This document shows positions 1-6,578 of a stretch of DNA of 11,829 nt, one piece after another. The DNA is from Actinomycetota bacterium (GTDB taxonomy: Bacteria; Actinomycetota; Acidimicrobiia; Acidimicrobiales; Acidimicrobiaceae). The notes beneath the pieces were generated by a model. That model had not been told where the DNA came from, did no database searches, and saw nothing but the letters and a program-made list of their open reading frames with translations. The position numbers and the translations under genes were made by a program. Location: contig DAHVOF010000042.1 of the NCBI GenBank assembly GCA_027318945.1, positions 1 through 11,829 of the forward strand. The letters run 5' to 3'. Positions within the stretch are counted from its first letter, which is position 1; every line of letters begins with the position of its first letter.

Positions 1-1
1 G

Positions 2-91
2 TGGTTCATCCGCAACAAACGAGATGAATGGTCGGCCTACAAGACCCACGTGTCCCAGTTCGAGCTCGATAGATATCTAAGATCCCTTTAG
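2..91 (+). CDS. Glutamine synthetase family protein, C-terminal fragment (5' part outside window)
   Basis: The window opens inside a gene; 29 codons remain before a TAG stop at 89-91. The residues include IRNKRDEWSAY, THVSQFELDRYL and a terminal RSL. This is the closing helix pattern of bacterial glutamine synthetases (KR-EW--Y---V---ELDRYL), which make glutamine from glutamate, ammonia and ATP, or of their gamma-glutamyl-polyamine synthetase relatives. The exact subtype cannot be decided from this tail, so no symbol is given. The next gene starts 8 bases after the stop, so the two are probably co-transcribed. That next gene is a GlnR-like nitrogen regulator, which supports the reading. The match is from memory of the family ending, not from an alignment. 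Confidence 0.72.
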   Translation, partial: WFIRNKRDEWSAYKTHVSQFELDRYLRSL

Positions 92-99
92 CAGGCCTT

Positions 100-807
100 A
101 TGGAATCCCTCCTCCTACTCGGCGGCAGCGAAAGCGACAAGCTATCAAACATCCTCAGGGATCTCGGCTATCAAGTAATCGTGATCACAAAGCCCGCCCA
201 GATCGGGCCGCTCGAGCCAGATGACGGGTACCTTGGAGCGCTAATTTATGCCTCCGAAAATCTGGAGCTAGCACTCACGGTGGCCCGTTCAATCCGGAAG
301 CGGGAAACCCCGGTGGAGCCTGTAATTTTCATAGTCAACGCGAGCCAGCTATCAGAGCTCAGCTTGAGGGACGATCTTTTCGACGACTTCATAATGGGGC
401 CAGTCGACACCACAGAACTCGATGTGAGGCTCAAGCATCTCCTCTGGCGATCGGGCAGAGGCCTCATGCCGGAAATAATCGAGTATGGGCCTCTGATCCT
501 CAACCTCGAAACCTATCAAGCCACAATTTCCAGTCGTATCATGGATCTGACCTACATGGAATACGAGCTTCTCAAATTCCTCGCATCGCGGCCAGGAAAG
601 GTATTCAGCAGGGAAACGCTGCTCTCAAGAGTTTGGGGATACGAATACTACGGCGGTGCCAGAACAGTGGACGTTCACATAAGGCGCCTCCGCGCCAAGC
701 TTGGCGAGCAGCAGGAATCACTCATCCAGACGGTTCGCTCCGTAGGCTACAGGTTTGGATCAACCCGCCGTCCCCAGTCTGGCCCTACAGTCACAACCAA
801 AAAATAA
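100..807 (+). CDS. glnR: GlnR-like orphan OmpR-family nitrogen response regulator
   Basis: This 235-residue protein has a degenerate receiver domain (about 1-115) and an OmpR/PhoB winged-helix DNA-binding domain (about 128-220). The C-terminal half shows LTYMEYELLKFLASRPGKVF, then YYGGARTVDVHIRRLRAKLG (184-202), ESLIQTVRSVGYRF and a basic tail. These details, especially the GG-RTVDVH stretch and ESLI-TVR-VGYRF, resemble actinobacterial GlnR, which controls ammonium assimilation genes. The receiver lacks normal phosphorylation residues: the beta-3 acceptor Asp position appears to be Tyr50 (GALIYASENL), and the usual Lys-Pro after beta-5 reads Gly-Pro (FIMGPVD). GlnR is known to work as an orphan, phosphorylation-independent regulator, so this fits. 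It starts 8 bases after a glutamine synthetase gene, with no clear ribosome binding site. An alternative is another atypical OmpR regulator such as an MtrA/RegX3 paralogue; the family is certain, the GlnR label likely. Confidence 0.78.
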   Translation: MESLLLLGGSESDKLSNILRDLGYQVIVITKPAQIGPLEPDDGYLGALIYASENLELALTVARSIRKRETPVEPVIFIVNASQLSELSLRDDLFDDFIMGPVDTTELDVRLKHLLWRSGRGLMPEIIEYGPLILNLETYQATISSRIMDLTYMEYELLKFLASRPGKVFSRETLLSRVWGYEYYGGARTVDVHIRRLRAKLGEQQESLIQTVRSVGYRFGSTRRPQSGPTVTTKK

Positions 808-829
808 AGCCCGCCACAGGGCGGGCTTT
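806..829. terminator. Bidirectional intrinsic terminator between glnR-like gene and erpA
   Basis: A perfect 10-bp stem (AAAGCCCGCC at 806-815, GGCGGGCTTT at 820-829) closes a 4-base ACAG loop. On the minus strand it is followed by a T-rich run (complement of the A-run at 798-805), so it is a good Rho-independent terminator for erpA, whose stop lies at 847-849. On the plus strand it begins within the stop codon of the regulator gene and ends in only three T residues, so termination there may be weaker. Confidence 0.85.
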
Positions 830-846
830 GAACTTACGAAACGTGT

Positions 847-1209
847 CTAGGAAAACGATGACCCACAGCCACACGTCTTTGCAGCATTCGGATTTGTAAT
901 GTGGAATCCTGCGTCCTGCAAGCCTTCTCTATAATCGAGGGTTGCACCCTTGAGCATTGCGGCGCTCGTCTCATCGACTACAACCTTAACTTCACCGAAC
1001 ATGCTGACTACATCGTCGCTCGCGAGCTCCGAGTCAAAGAACATGTCATAGCTGAACCCTGAACAGCCACCCGGCCTTACGCCGACCCTGAGAAACAGCG
1101 AGCTTGAGCCATCCTCTTGAGCGAGCAGCTCCGATACTTTCTTAGCGGCGGCGTCGGTGACGATGATACTCGAAGGCTTCTTGCCGATAGATATGGTACT
1201 GGCAGTCAT
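847..1209 (-). CDS. erpA: Iron-sulfur cluster insertion protein, ErpA/IscA/SufA (A-type carrier)
   Basis: A 120-residue A-type carrier, the usual length. It accepts Fe-S clusters from the SUF scaffold and passes them to apo-proteins in the cytoplasm. The three cluster-binding cysteines are present: Cys49 in RPGGCSGFSYDM, and Cys113 and Cys115 in the C-terminal KTCGCGSSFS. The core also shows the family LFLRVGVRPGGCSG and GFHITNPNAA patterns. The first 14 residues are a Ser/Thr/Lys-rich extension. The ATG at 1207-1209 is preceded on the minus strand by AAGGAG (1215-1220), spaced 5 bases away, which fixes the start. It diverges from mrp, another Fe-S gene, and ends on a strong terminator. Assignment among ErpA, IscA and SufA is not resolvable from sequence alone; actinobacterial copies are usually named ErpA. 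Confidence 0.93.
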   Translation of the reverse strand: MTASTISIGKKPSSIIVTDAAAKKVSELLAQEDGSSSLFLRVGVRPGGCSGFSYDMFFDSELASDDVVSMFGEVKVVVDETSAAMLKGATLDYREGLQDAGFHITNPNAAKTCGCGSSFS

Positions 1210-1283
1210 TATCTCTCCTTTAGCTCACACGCACTACTCCAAGCGCACGAGCAAACGAACCTCATAAAGATCTTTGAAACATA

Positions 1284-1313
1284 ATTCTAGCAAGGCAGAG
1301 AATTTAACTGCAA
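1284..1313 (-). promoter_or_regulatory. Candidate erpA promoter
   Basis: On the minus strand, TAGAAT (complement of 1284-1289) is a good -10 hexamer. It lies 18 bases downstream of TTGCAG (complement of 1308-1313), a weak -35 with only TTG conserved. The start point would be near 1277, giving a leader of roughly 68 bases before erpA, long enough for the Shine-Dalgarno at 1215-1220. Motif matching by eye only. Confidence 0.4.
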
Positions 1314-1424
1314 TCTTCCGCAACCATCCTGTAAGCGAGATTACAGCCTCTCTACCAATACACCACAGTTTCGTCGTCAAGTCCTCAAGCATGCTTGGCA
1401 TCAAAGAGCCGGTCGCTGGGCGTC

Positions 1425-1430
1425 TAGACT
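1425..1430 (+). promoter_or_regulatory. Candidate -10 element for leaderless mrp mRNA
   Basis: TAGACT fits the actinobacterial -10 pattern TANNNT and ends 7 bases before the mrp ATG at 1438. Transcription would begin at or beside the start codon. No Shine-Dalgarno is visible before that ATG, which agrees. There is no convincing -35 at 17-18 bases. The same 7-base spacing occurs at three other starts in this window. Confidence 0.4.
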
Positions 1431-1437
1431 TACTCGC

Positions 1438-2628
1438 ATGACCGGCGGCGCGCAAAATCAACTCGAAAAAAGAGTAGCTCGCGCCCTGGAGAACGTGATG
1501 GATCCCGAATTGGGTGACAACATCGTCTCCCTTGGTATGTACCTAGGCTTTGACCTGGATGAACTCGGTTCGGCTACGGTGAAGATAGGCCTTACCGCAG
1601 CAAAATGCCCTCTAAGAAACCAGCTGAAAAGAGACATCGAGCAAGCTTTGGCGCATCTTCCTGAGATTCGAAAGCTGAACGTGGCAATGGGCGAATTGAG
1701 CGGCGAGCAAAAAGCCAAGCTTATGGACATTGCTCGGCGAAACGCTCAAAAGGAATCTCCAAATGTGGAAATTCCCCAGTCAGCGCGCATTATAGCCATC
1801 TCGTCCGGCAAGGGCGGTGTAGGAAAATCCTCGCTGACAGCAAACCTGGCTGCTGCCATTGCTTCACAGGGTTACACCGTAGGACTACTCGACGCTGATA
1901 TCTGGGGCTTTTCTTTGCCACGGATGCTGGGAGTGTCTGGCAGGATCGAAGCAGAAGGTACAAAAGATTCGTGGAGAATGACACCGATAACAAAGAAAGT
2001 GGGTGACGGGGAACTCCAAATCATCTCGATGGGCTTTTTGGCACAGAGGGATTCCGATGCAATCATGTGGAGGGGACTAATGCTTTCCCGCGCCCTACAG
2101 CATTTTATCGAAAATGCCTCGTGGTCCGCGGTCGATTATCTTTTCATCGACATGCCGCCAGGAACTGGCGACATTCAGATGGCACTTTCCAGGATGCTTC
2201 CAAGAACAGAGATGGTAATCGTCACGACTCCGGCCAAGGGAGCTTCACTAGTTGCGGCCCGGATGGGAGACATGGCCAAGAAGGGCCACCTGCGTATTGC
2301 TGGCGTAGTCGAAAATATGTCTGGTTTCACCTGCGACCACGGCGCGACCTACCCGCTATTCGGATCTGGCGGTGGCCAAGAAGTGGCCGATCAGCTCGGC
2401 ACGTCATTGATCGCGCAGATACCGTTCACTCCATCAATTGCCAAGTTGGGAGACGTCGGGATTACCCTCGTGGAGGCGGAAACACTGCACGAGCACGAGA
2501 AGGCCGCGAAAAATGCGTTGATCCGGCTGGCCACGGATATCGTCACGAAAGTCGCTCCTATTTATGAGGTTCAGAGCTGCACAGCACGTATTCTCGCCGC
2601 AGTAGATTCCGCGCTAGGGCCTCTTTAG
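1438..2628 (+). CDS. mrp: Mrp/ApbC/NBP35-family P-loop ATPase, iron-sulfur cluster carrier
   Basis: A 396-residue protein with an N-terminal MIP18/DUF59 domain (about 8-88, with Cys57 in TAAKCPL) fused to a SIMIBI P-loop ATPase. It shows the deviant Walker A motif SGKGGVGKSS (123-132), LLDADIWGFSLPRMLG (150-165) and Walker B YLFIDMPPGTGD (234-245). Members carry and transfer Fe-S clusters in the cytoplasm, using ATP. Many have a CxxC after VENMS that holds the bridging cluster; here VENMSGFTCDHGATYPLFG has only one cysteine, Cys299. As far as I recall, actinobacterial Mrp proteins commonly lack this CxxC. The ATG at 1438 has no Shine-Dalgarno but has a TAGACT hexamer 7 bases upstream, so the mRNA may be leaderless. 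It is divergent from erpA, and its last 15 bases overlap the 3' end of the converging Nudix gene. Confidence 0.93.
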   Translation: MTGGAQNQLEKRVARALENVMDPELGDNIVSLGMYLGFDLDELGSATVKIGLTAAKCPLRNQLKRDIEQALAHLPEIRKLNVAMGELSGEQKAKLMDIARRNAQKESPNVEIPQSARIIAISSGKGGVGKSSLTANLAAAIASQGYTVGLLDADIWGFSLPRMLGVSGRIEAEGTKDSWRMTPITKKVGDGELQIISMGFLAQRDSDAIMWRGLMLSRALQHFIENASWSAVDYLFIDMPPGTGDIQMALSRMLPRTEMVIVTTPAKGASLVAARMGDMAKKGHLRIAGVVENMSGFTCDHGATYPLFGSGGGQEVADQLGTSLIAQIPFTPSIAKLGDVGITLVEAETLHEHEKAAKNALIRLATDIVTKVAPIYEVQSCTARILAAVDSALGPL

Positions 2629-3408
2629 TTCCTCGCCCGGTAAGACAAACTTCGGCTCGCCGTATTCAAAAACACGAATTGGCGATAAGGTGGGGATGGT
2701 GCTGAGTCCAGCCGCCCACTCGAAAACCTCCCCAGTTGTTCTAAAGCCTGCGATGGCCTTCAAATTTCGAAGGGTAGGAAAGATCATCATGAGTTCCCTC
2801 CGCTCGAATTTCTCCAACGCGTCCTTCGGCTTTAGCCATAAGCTGTCGACGATTTCACTCTCATCGTGAAGCACGTCCTGGTTATCGGGCACCATTGACA
2901 CGAAAAACCGTGTATCATACCGTCGCCGACCACCCGGAGGAGTGATCCAATGACTAACATAACGCAAGTCCTCCGCAGTCAAATAAAGCTCATTGGAAAC
3001 TATTGCGTTTGGGAACGTCAGCTCCCTTTCGTTGAGCGAACGTCTGAGCGATGTGTAGCGGTCCTGCGACTTTGGCGAGCGCAGATCAAGGTGCCGTGCC
3101 GGACTTCGGCCTGACGTCTCCGAAACAAGCATGATGCCCGCTTCCTCAAAGCACTCGCGAATGGCTGCAACATAAAAAGCGATTCCACCCTCGTCCAGCC
3201 CAAGGTTCTTTGACGCCTCAGCATCGGTGATCCCAATACATCTAGTAGCCAAGTCCAAATCGGACGGGTCTACAGCGCCGCCTGGAAACACGTACGCCCC
3301 GGCTGAAAATTCGAGCTCTGTGGAACGCTTTAGCAACAACACTTCAAAACCATCATTTTCATGAGTCTCACGCATCAATATGACAGTCGCAGCAGGTCTT
3401 GGCTCCAC
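2614..3408 (-). CDS. NUDIX hydrolase of the NUDT19-like type
   Basis: With the GTG start at 3406-3408 this is a 264-residue protein beginning VEPRPAATVILMRE, the usual opening of actinobacterial Nudix proteins of this type. It then has AGAYVFPGGAVDPSD (about 36-50) and, after an insert of about 30 residues, AAIRECFEEAGIML (about 82-95). This is a Nudix box split by an insertion, as in NUDT19-type CoA or nucleotide pyrophosphatases; the REx2EE metal-binding residues are intact. The substrate cannot be read from the sequence. The frame stays open upstream to ATG codons at 3507 and 3567, but those would extend into selA and add residues unlike the family. The GTG has TAGCCT exactly 7 bases upstream (complement of 3416-3421), suggesting a leaderless transcript. 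It converges with mrp, overlapping it by 15 bases, and diverges from selA. Confidence 0.85.
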   Translation of the reverse strand: MEPRPAATVILMRETHENDGFEVLLLKRSTELEFSAGAYVFPGGAVDPSDLDLATRCIGITDAEASKNLGLDEGGIAFYVAAIRECFEEAGIMLVSETSGRSPARHLDLRSPKSQDRYTSLRRSLNERELTFPNAIVSNELYLTAEDLRYVSHWITPPGGRRRYDTRFFVSMVPDNQDVLHDESEIVDSLWLKPKDALEKFERRELMMIFPTLRNLKAIAGFRTTGEVFEWAAGLSTIPTLSPIRVFEYGEPKFVLPGEELKRP

Positions 3409-3415
3409 TCGTACA

Positions 3416-3421
3416 AGGCTA
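3416..3421 (-). promoter_or_regulatory. Candidate -10 element for leaderless Nudix mRNA
   Basis: On the minus strand TAGCCT (TANNNT type) ends 7 bases before the GTG at 3408. No Shine-Dalgarno precedes that GTG. It lies only about 37 bases from the proposed selA -10 on the opposite strand, so the two promoters would be back to back. Motif call by eye; no strong -35. Confidence 0.35.
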
Positions 3422-3457
3422 GCGCCAAACCTTGCCCTATATGGCGCGAGGTGCGGG

Positions 3458-3463
3458 TAATCT
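3458..3463 (+). promoter_or_regulatory. Candidate -10 element for selA
   Basis: TAATCT lies 4 bases before the ATG at 3468 and 7 bases before the following in-frame GTG at 3471. If the start point follows the same spacing as at mrp, translation would begin at GTG 3471, giving a protein that starts MRPPSVDSL, a natural SelA beginning. No Shine-Dalgarno is present. No good -35 was seen at normal spacing. Confidence 0.35.
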
Positions 3464-3467
3464 AGGC

Positions 3468-4724
3468 ATGGTGAGACCACCTTCGGTAGATTCACTTGCA
3501 CATTCATTGAAATCGTCAGGATTGCCGCACCAGCTGCGGGTCGAGGCGGCACGACGCTCCATTGCAAACAATGATTACGAAAACGCTGAAATCTATGCCC
3601 GAGAGATCCTGCTGGACCTCCTGCGCCCTGTCATAAACGGGACGGGAGTGATAATCCACACAAATCTGGGCCGCTCTCCACTTGAGCCACCTCATATGGG
3701 GGAGGGTTCTTTCCGCTATTCAAACTTGGAGATCGACCTAAAAGATGGCAAGCGGGGATCTAGAAACAAAAGAGTCGGCACGATGCTCGCGAAATACATC
3801 GGTGCGGAATCGGCAATAGTCGTGAACAACGGCGCTGCAGCGGTGTTCCTTGTTTTGGCAGCGCATGCTGTGGGTCAAAATGTCATAATTTCGAGGGGCG
3901 AGCTGGTCGAAATAGGCGGAGGGTTTCGGATACCCGAAGTCCTCGCCTCAGCTGGCGCAACGCTGATCGAGGTCGGCACCACTAACAAGACCCGCTTGAG
4001 CGACTACAAGCAGGCTGTCGAAGCCTTCGGAGCGGCGCTTATTCTCAAGGTGCACAGCTCCAACTATAAGATGACCGGTTTCGTAGAATGCGCATCAGTC
4101 AGCGCTCTAAAAGAAGTTGGCCTTCCCGTGGTCGTCGATATCGGCTCCGGCCTACTCGACGAACGAGCTCCTTGGCTAGGATGGCCGAAACCGGCGTGGC
4201 TCAAGGATGAACCGGGTGCGATGCAGACCTTGTCAGCAGGTGCCGATCTAATAACATTTTCTGGCGACAAACTGATGGGTGGGCCGCAAGCTGGCGTCAT
4301 CGCGGGCAAGAAGGAACTCGTAGACGGTTGTGCCAAGCATCCTCTGTACCGTGCCCTTCGTCCAGGAAACCTTATTCTTGACGCGTTGACCGGCACGGCT
4401 TTCGCTTATCTCGACAACCGGGCCGGAGATCTGCCCCTTTGGAGAATGGCGAAGATCCCCGTTGAGGAGCTTAAGCGGCGTGCACACGTTCTCGGGATCG
4501 GTCAACCCACTCCACTCAGTGCAGCAATAGGAGGAGGCTCTTTGCCAGGACAGGTGATCGACTCGTTTGGCATTGCGATCCCAGGAGACGCTACCCAAAA
4601 GCTTCGAGAGCTAGAGATTCCCGTAATTGCCAGAATGGAGGGGCCCGACACGGTGATCGACCTGCGCACTGTAGATCCAAATGACGACGCCTATTTAAAG
4701 AGCGCACTACCGAACATTACCTAG
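3468..4724 (+). CDS. selA: L-seryl-tRNA(Sec) selenium transferase, SelA
   Basis: SelA is a pyridoxal-phosphate enzyme of the aminotransferase fold that converts Ser-tRNA(Sec) to Sec-tRNA(Sec) using selenophosphate. From ATG 3468 it has 418 residues, shorter than the roughly 460 usual in bacteria, mainly at the N-terminal tRNA-binding region. Visible family motifs are RPPSVDSL at the start, VINGTGVIIHTNLGRSPL (about 55-72), VNNGAAAVFLVL, ISRGELVEIGGGFRIPEV, EVGTTNKTRLSDY, and the cofactor site TFSGDKLMGGPQAG with Lys268 as the likely Schiff-base lysine. The frame is open back to TTG 3432 and ATG 3441, but the extra residues are unlike the family and would overlap the promoter. selB follows after 42 bases, so the two are almost certainly one operon. 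Confidence 0.95.
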   Translation: MVRPPSVDSLAHSLKSSGLPHQLRVEAARRSIANNDYENAEIYAREILLDLLRPVINGTGVIIHTNLGRSPLEPPHMGEGSFRYSNLEIDLKDGKRGSRNKRVGTMLAKYIGAESAIVVNNGAAAVFLVLAAHAVGQNVIISRGELVEIGGGFRIPEVLASAGATLIEVGTTNKTRLSDYKQAVEAFGAALILKVHSSNYKMTGFVECASVSALKEVGLPVVVDIGSGLLDERAPWLGWPKPAWLKDEPGAMQTLSAGADLITFSGDKLMGGPQAGVIAGKKELVDGCAKHPLYRALRPGNLILDALTGTAFAYLDNRAGDLPLWRMAKIPVEELKRRAHVLGIGQPTPLSAAIGGGSLPGQVIDSFGIAIPGDATQKLRELEIPVIARMEGPDTVIDLRTVDPNDDAYLKSALPNIT

Positions 4725-4766
4725 CTGTATAACAGCCCTGCTTTCTATCGAAATGAGGGACACCGA

Positions 4767-6578
4767 ATGCACGTCTTATCGACCGCAGGGCACGTAGACC
4801 ATGGGAAGTCTTCCCTGATACTTGCCCTCACAGGAACGGACCCCGATAGATGGAAAGAGGAAAAGGAGCGTGGTCTGACGATCGATCTCGGCTTCGCTCA
4901 TCTGAAGCTCCCTTCCGGCAAGGAGTTGTCTCTAGTAGATGTGCCAGGCCATATCCGCTTCATCAAGAACATGCTTGCCGGGATTGGCGCGATCGACGGG
5001 ACCATCTTTGTCGTTGCGGCCAACGAGTTGTGGAAACCGCAAAGCGAGGAACACCTGCGAATTCTCGACCTCCTCGGTACGAGGAGTGGGATAATAGCCC
5101 TGACTAAGGCGGATCTGGTCGACGAGGAGTGGCTTGAACTGGCTCGTTTGGATGTACAGGACCATGTTGCCGGAACCTTCCTAGAGAGTGCTCCAATAGT
5201 CGAAGTAGACTCGATCTCGGGTAGAGGGCTCGACGAACTTATTGCCAAGATGGAAGATCTGCTGGCATCTACGCCAACTGCGGCAGATCTGCGACGCCCC
5301 CGACTCTGGATCGACAGAGTTTTCTCTTCTAAGGGGTCAGGCACCGTCGTCACAGGCACACTCACGGGAGGAAATATCCGCATTAATCAGGATCTCGCTA
5401 TTTTCCATTCCTCCGGCAAATCGTGGAACGTTTTGGTTTCCAATCTGACCAAAGGGTTCGTTGAAGCGATCGGAGACCTGAGTTCAAAGGTAAAGGTGCG
5501 CGGCATGCAGTCCCACGGGACAAGGCTCGAGATCGCCGACCCTGGGCGCAGGCTTGCCCTCAACCTTCTTGGCATCTCATCAGAAGAGGTCTCCCGTGGC
5601 GACGTACTAATTGACAGTTCCCAATGGTGTGCAACGTCTACGTTCGATGCAGACATCAAAGTTCTAGCTGATCTCGGGCATGGGGTATCGAAAAAAGGAG
5701 CCTATGCAATATACGTGGGGTCCGGAGATTTTCCTGCGAAGATAGGTGTGACCGGCAAGGGAGAACTCGAACCCGGAGAGACTGGAACAATACGCGTACA
5801 CCTCAGCTCGCTGGTGCCCCTATGTGCCGGCGACCGATTCATTCTCCGCGAGCTGGGACGTCGAGAGACGGTCGCTGGTGGCGTGGTTTCGAATGTGAAT
5901 CCACGCTCTCCGCTAAAGCGCCTCGCTGCAGAAGATCTAGCTATACAAATTATCGAGGAGCGCGGCTACGTTGAATCGCAACTTCTGTACAAAATGACGG
6001 GTGAAGTCATTCCCCCAAATATCTCAGAAGGGTATATCATAAGCGAATCTCTTCGCGCCAAGATTGAGCGCGATCTAAAGGAGAAGGCTCTGAGCGCTGG
6101 GGAATTGGGTTTCGAAATCTCTGAACTTGACGAGATCGCCAGAAGCGTGCTTGAAGTCCACCCCGACCTGCACGTAGATTCCGCGAGGGTTCGAAGCTCA
6201 AAATTCCGTCAGATCAAAGACGCCCTCTCCGAACATCCTTATCTCAAAAACCTTGAAAACTCCCTTTTCAAGCCTCCACCACCCGACGAAGTCGACCGTC
6301 AGGAGTTGCGGGAACTGGTTAGACGCGGACTTGTAATCGAATGCGATGGAATTTACTATTCTCCCGTCGCGCTTGCCAAAGCAAAGGAAGCCGTGTGGAA
6401 GTTAGCGAGAGAAAACGAACGCGGATTCACGGTCGCGCAACTGAGAGATGAGCTGGACACATCTCGAAAGTACCTTTTGGCACTGGTAGGATACCTGGAT
6501 TCACATGGCATCACGCGGCGTAGCGGCGACTTCAGGAAACCTGGGCCAGTCCTCGCAAGAGAGTTTAAGGGCCGCTAG
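4767..6578 (+). CDS. selB: Selenocysteine-specific translation elongation factor SelB
   Basis: SelB is a GTPase related to EF-Tu that brings Sec-tRNA(Sec) to the ribosome at UGA codons marked by a SECIS hairpin. This 603-residue protein is close to the 614 of E. coli. Its GTPase motifs are AGHVDHGKSS (G1, 7-16), ERGLTIDLGF (G2), VDVPGH (G3, 57-62) and TKAD (G4, 113-116). Beta-barrel domains follow, and after about residue 385 come the winged-helix repeats that bind SECIS RNA, for example FTVAQLRDELDTSRKYLLAL near the end. The ATG has GAGGG at 4755-4759, spaced 7 bases. Its last 14 bases overlap the 3' end of the converging hydrolase gene. SelB implies that this organism encodes selenoproteins, but none is obvious in the window. 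Confidence 0.96.
   Translation: MHVLSTAGHVDHGKSSLILALTGTDPDRWKEEKERGLTIDLGFAHLKLPSGKELSLVDVPGHIRFIKNMLAGIGAIDGTIFVVAANELWKPQSEEHLRILDLLGTRSGIIALTKADLVDEEWLELARLDVQDHVAGTFLESAPIVEVDSISGRGLDELIAKMEDLLASTPTAADLRRPRLWIDRVFSSKGSGTVVTGTLTGGNIRINQDLAIFHSSGKSWNVLVSNLTKGFVEAIGDLSSKVKVRGMQSHGTRLEIADPGRRLALNLLGISSEEVSRGDVLIDSSQWCATSTFDADIKVLADLGHGVSKKGAYAIYVGSGDFPAKIGVTGKGELEPGETGTIRVHLSSLVPLCAGDRFILRELGRRETVAGGVVSNVNPRSPLKRLAAEDLAIQIIEERGYVESQLLYKMTGEVIPPNISEGYIISESLRAKIERDLKEKALSAGELGFEISELDEIARSVLEVHPDLHVDSARVRSSKFRQIKDALSEHPYLKNLENSLFKPPPPDEVDRQELRELVRRGLVIECDGIYYSPVALAKAKEAVWKLARENERGFTVAQLRDELDTSRKYLLALVGYLDSHGITRRSGDFRKPGPVLAREFKGR

Noticed and set aside
1234..1461. A 75-codon minus-strand frame in the erpA-mrp spacer
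   Set aside because: It overlaps the mrp start and the proposed erpA promoter, has no ribosome binding site and no recognisable domain. The spacer is better explained as a divergent promoter region.
4724..4736. Small hairpin (GCTGT, loop ATA, ACAGC) between selA and selB
   Set aside because: A 5-bp stem with no T-run is too weak for a terminator, and the genes are evidently one operon.
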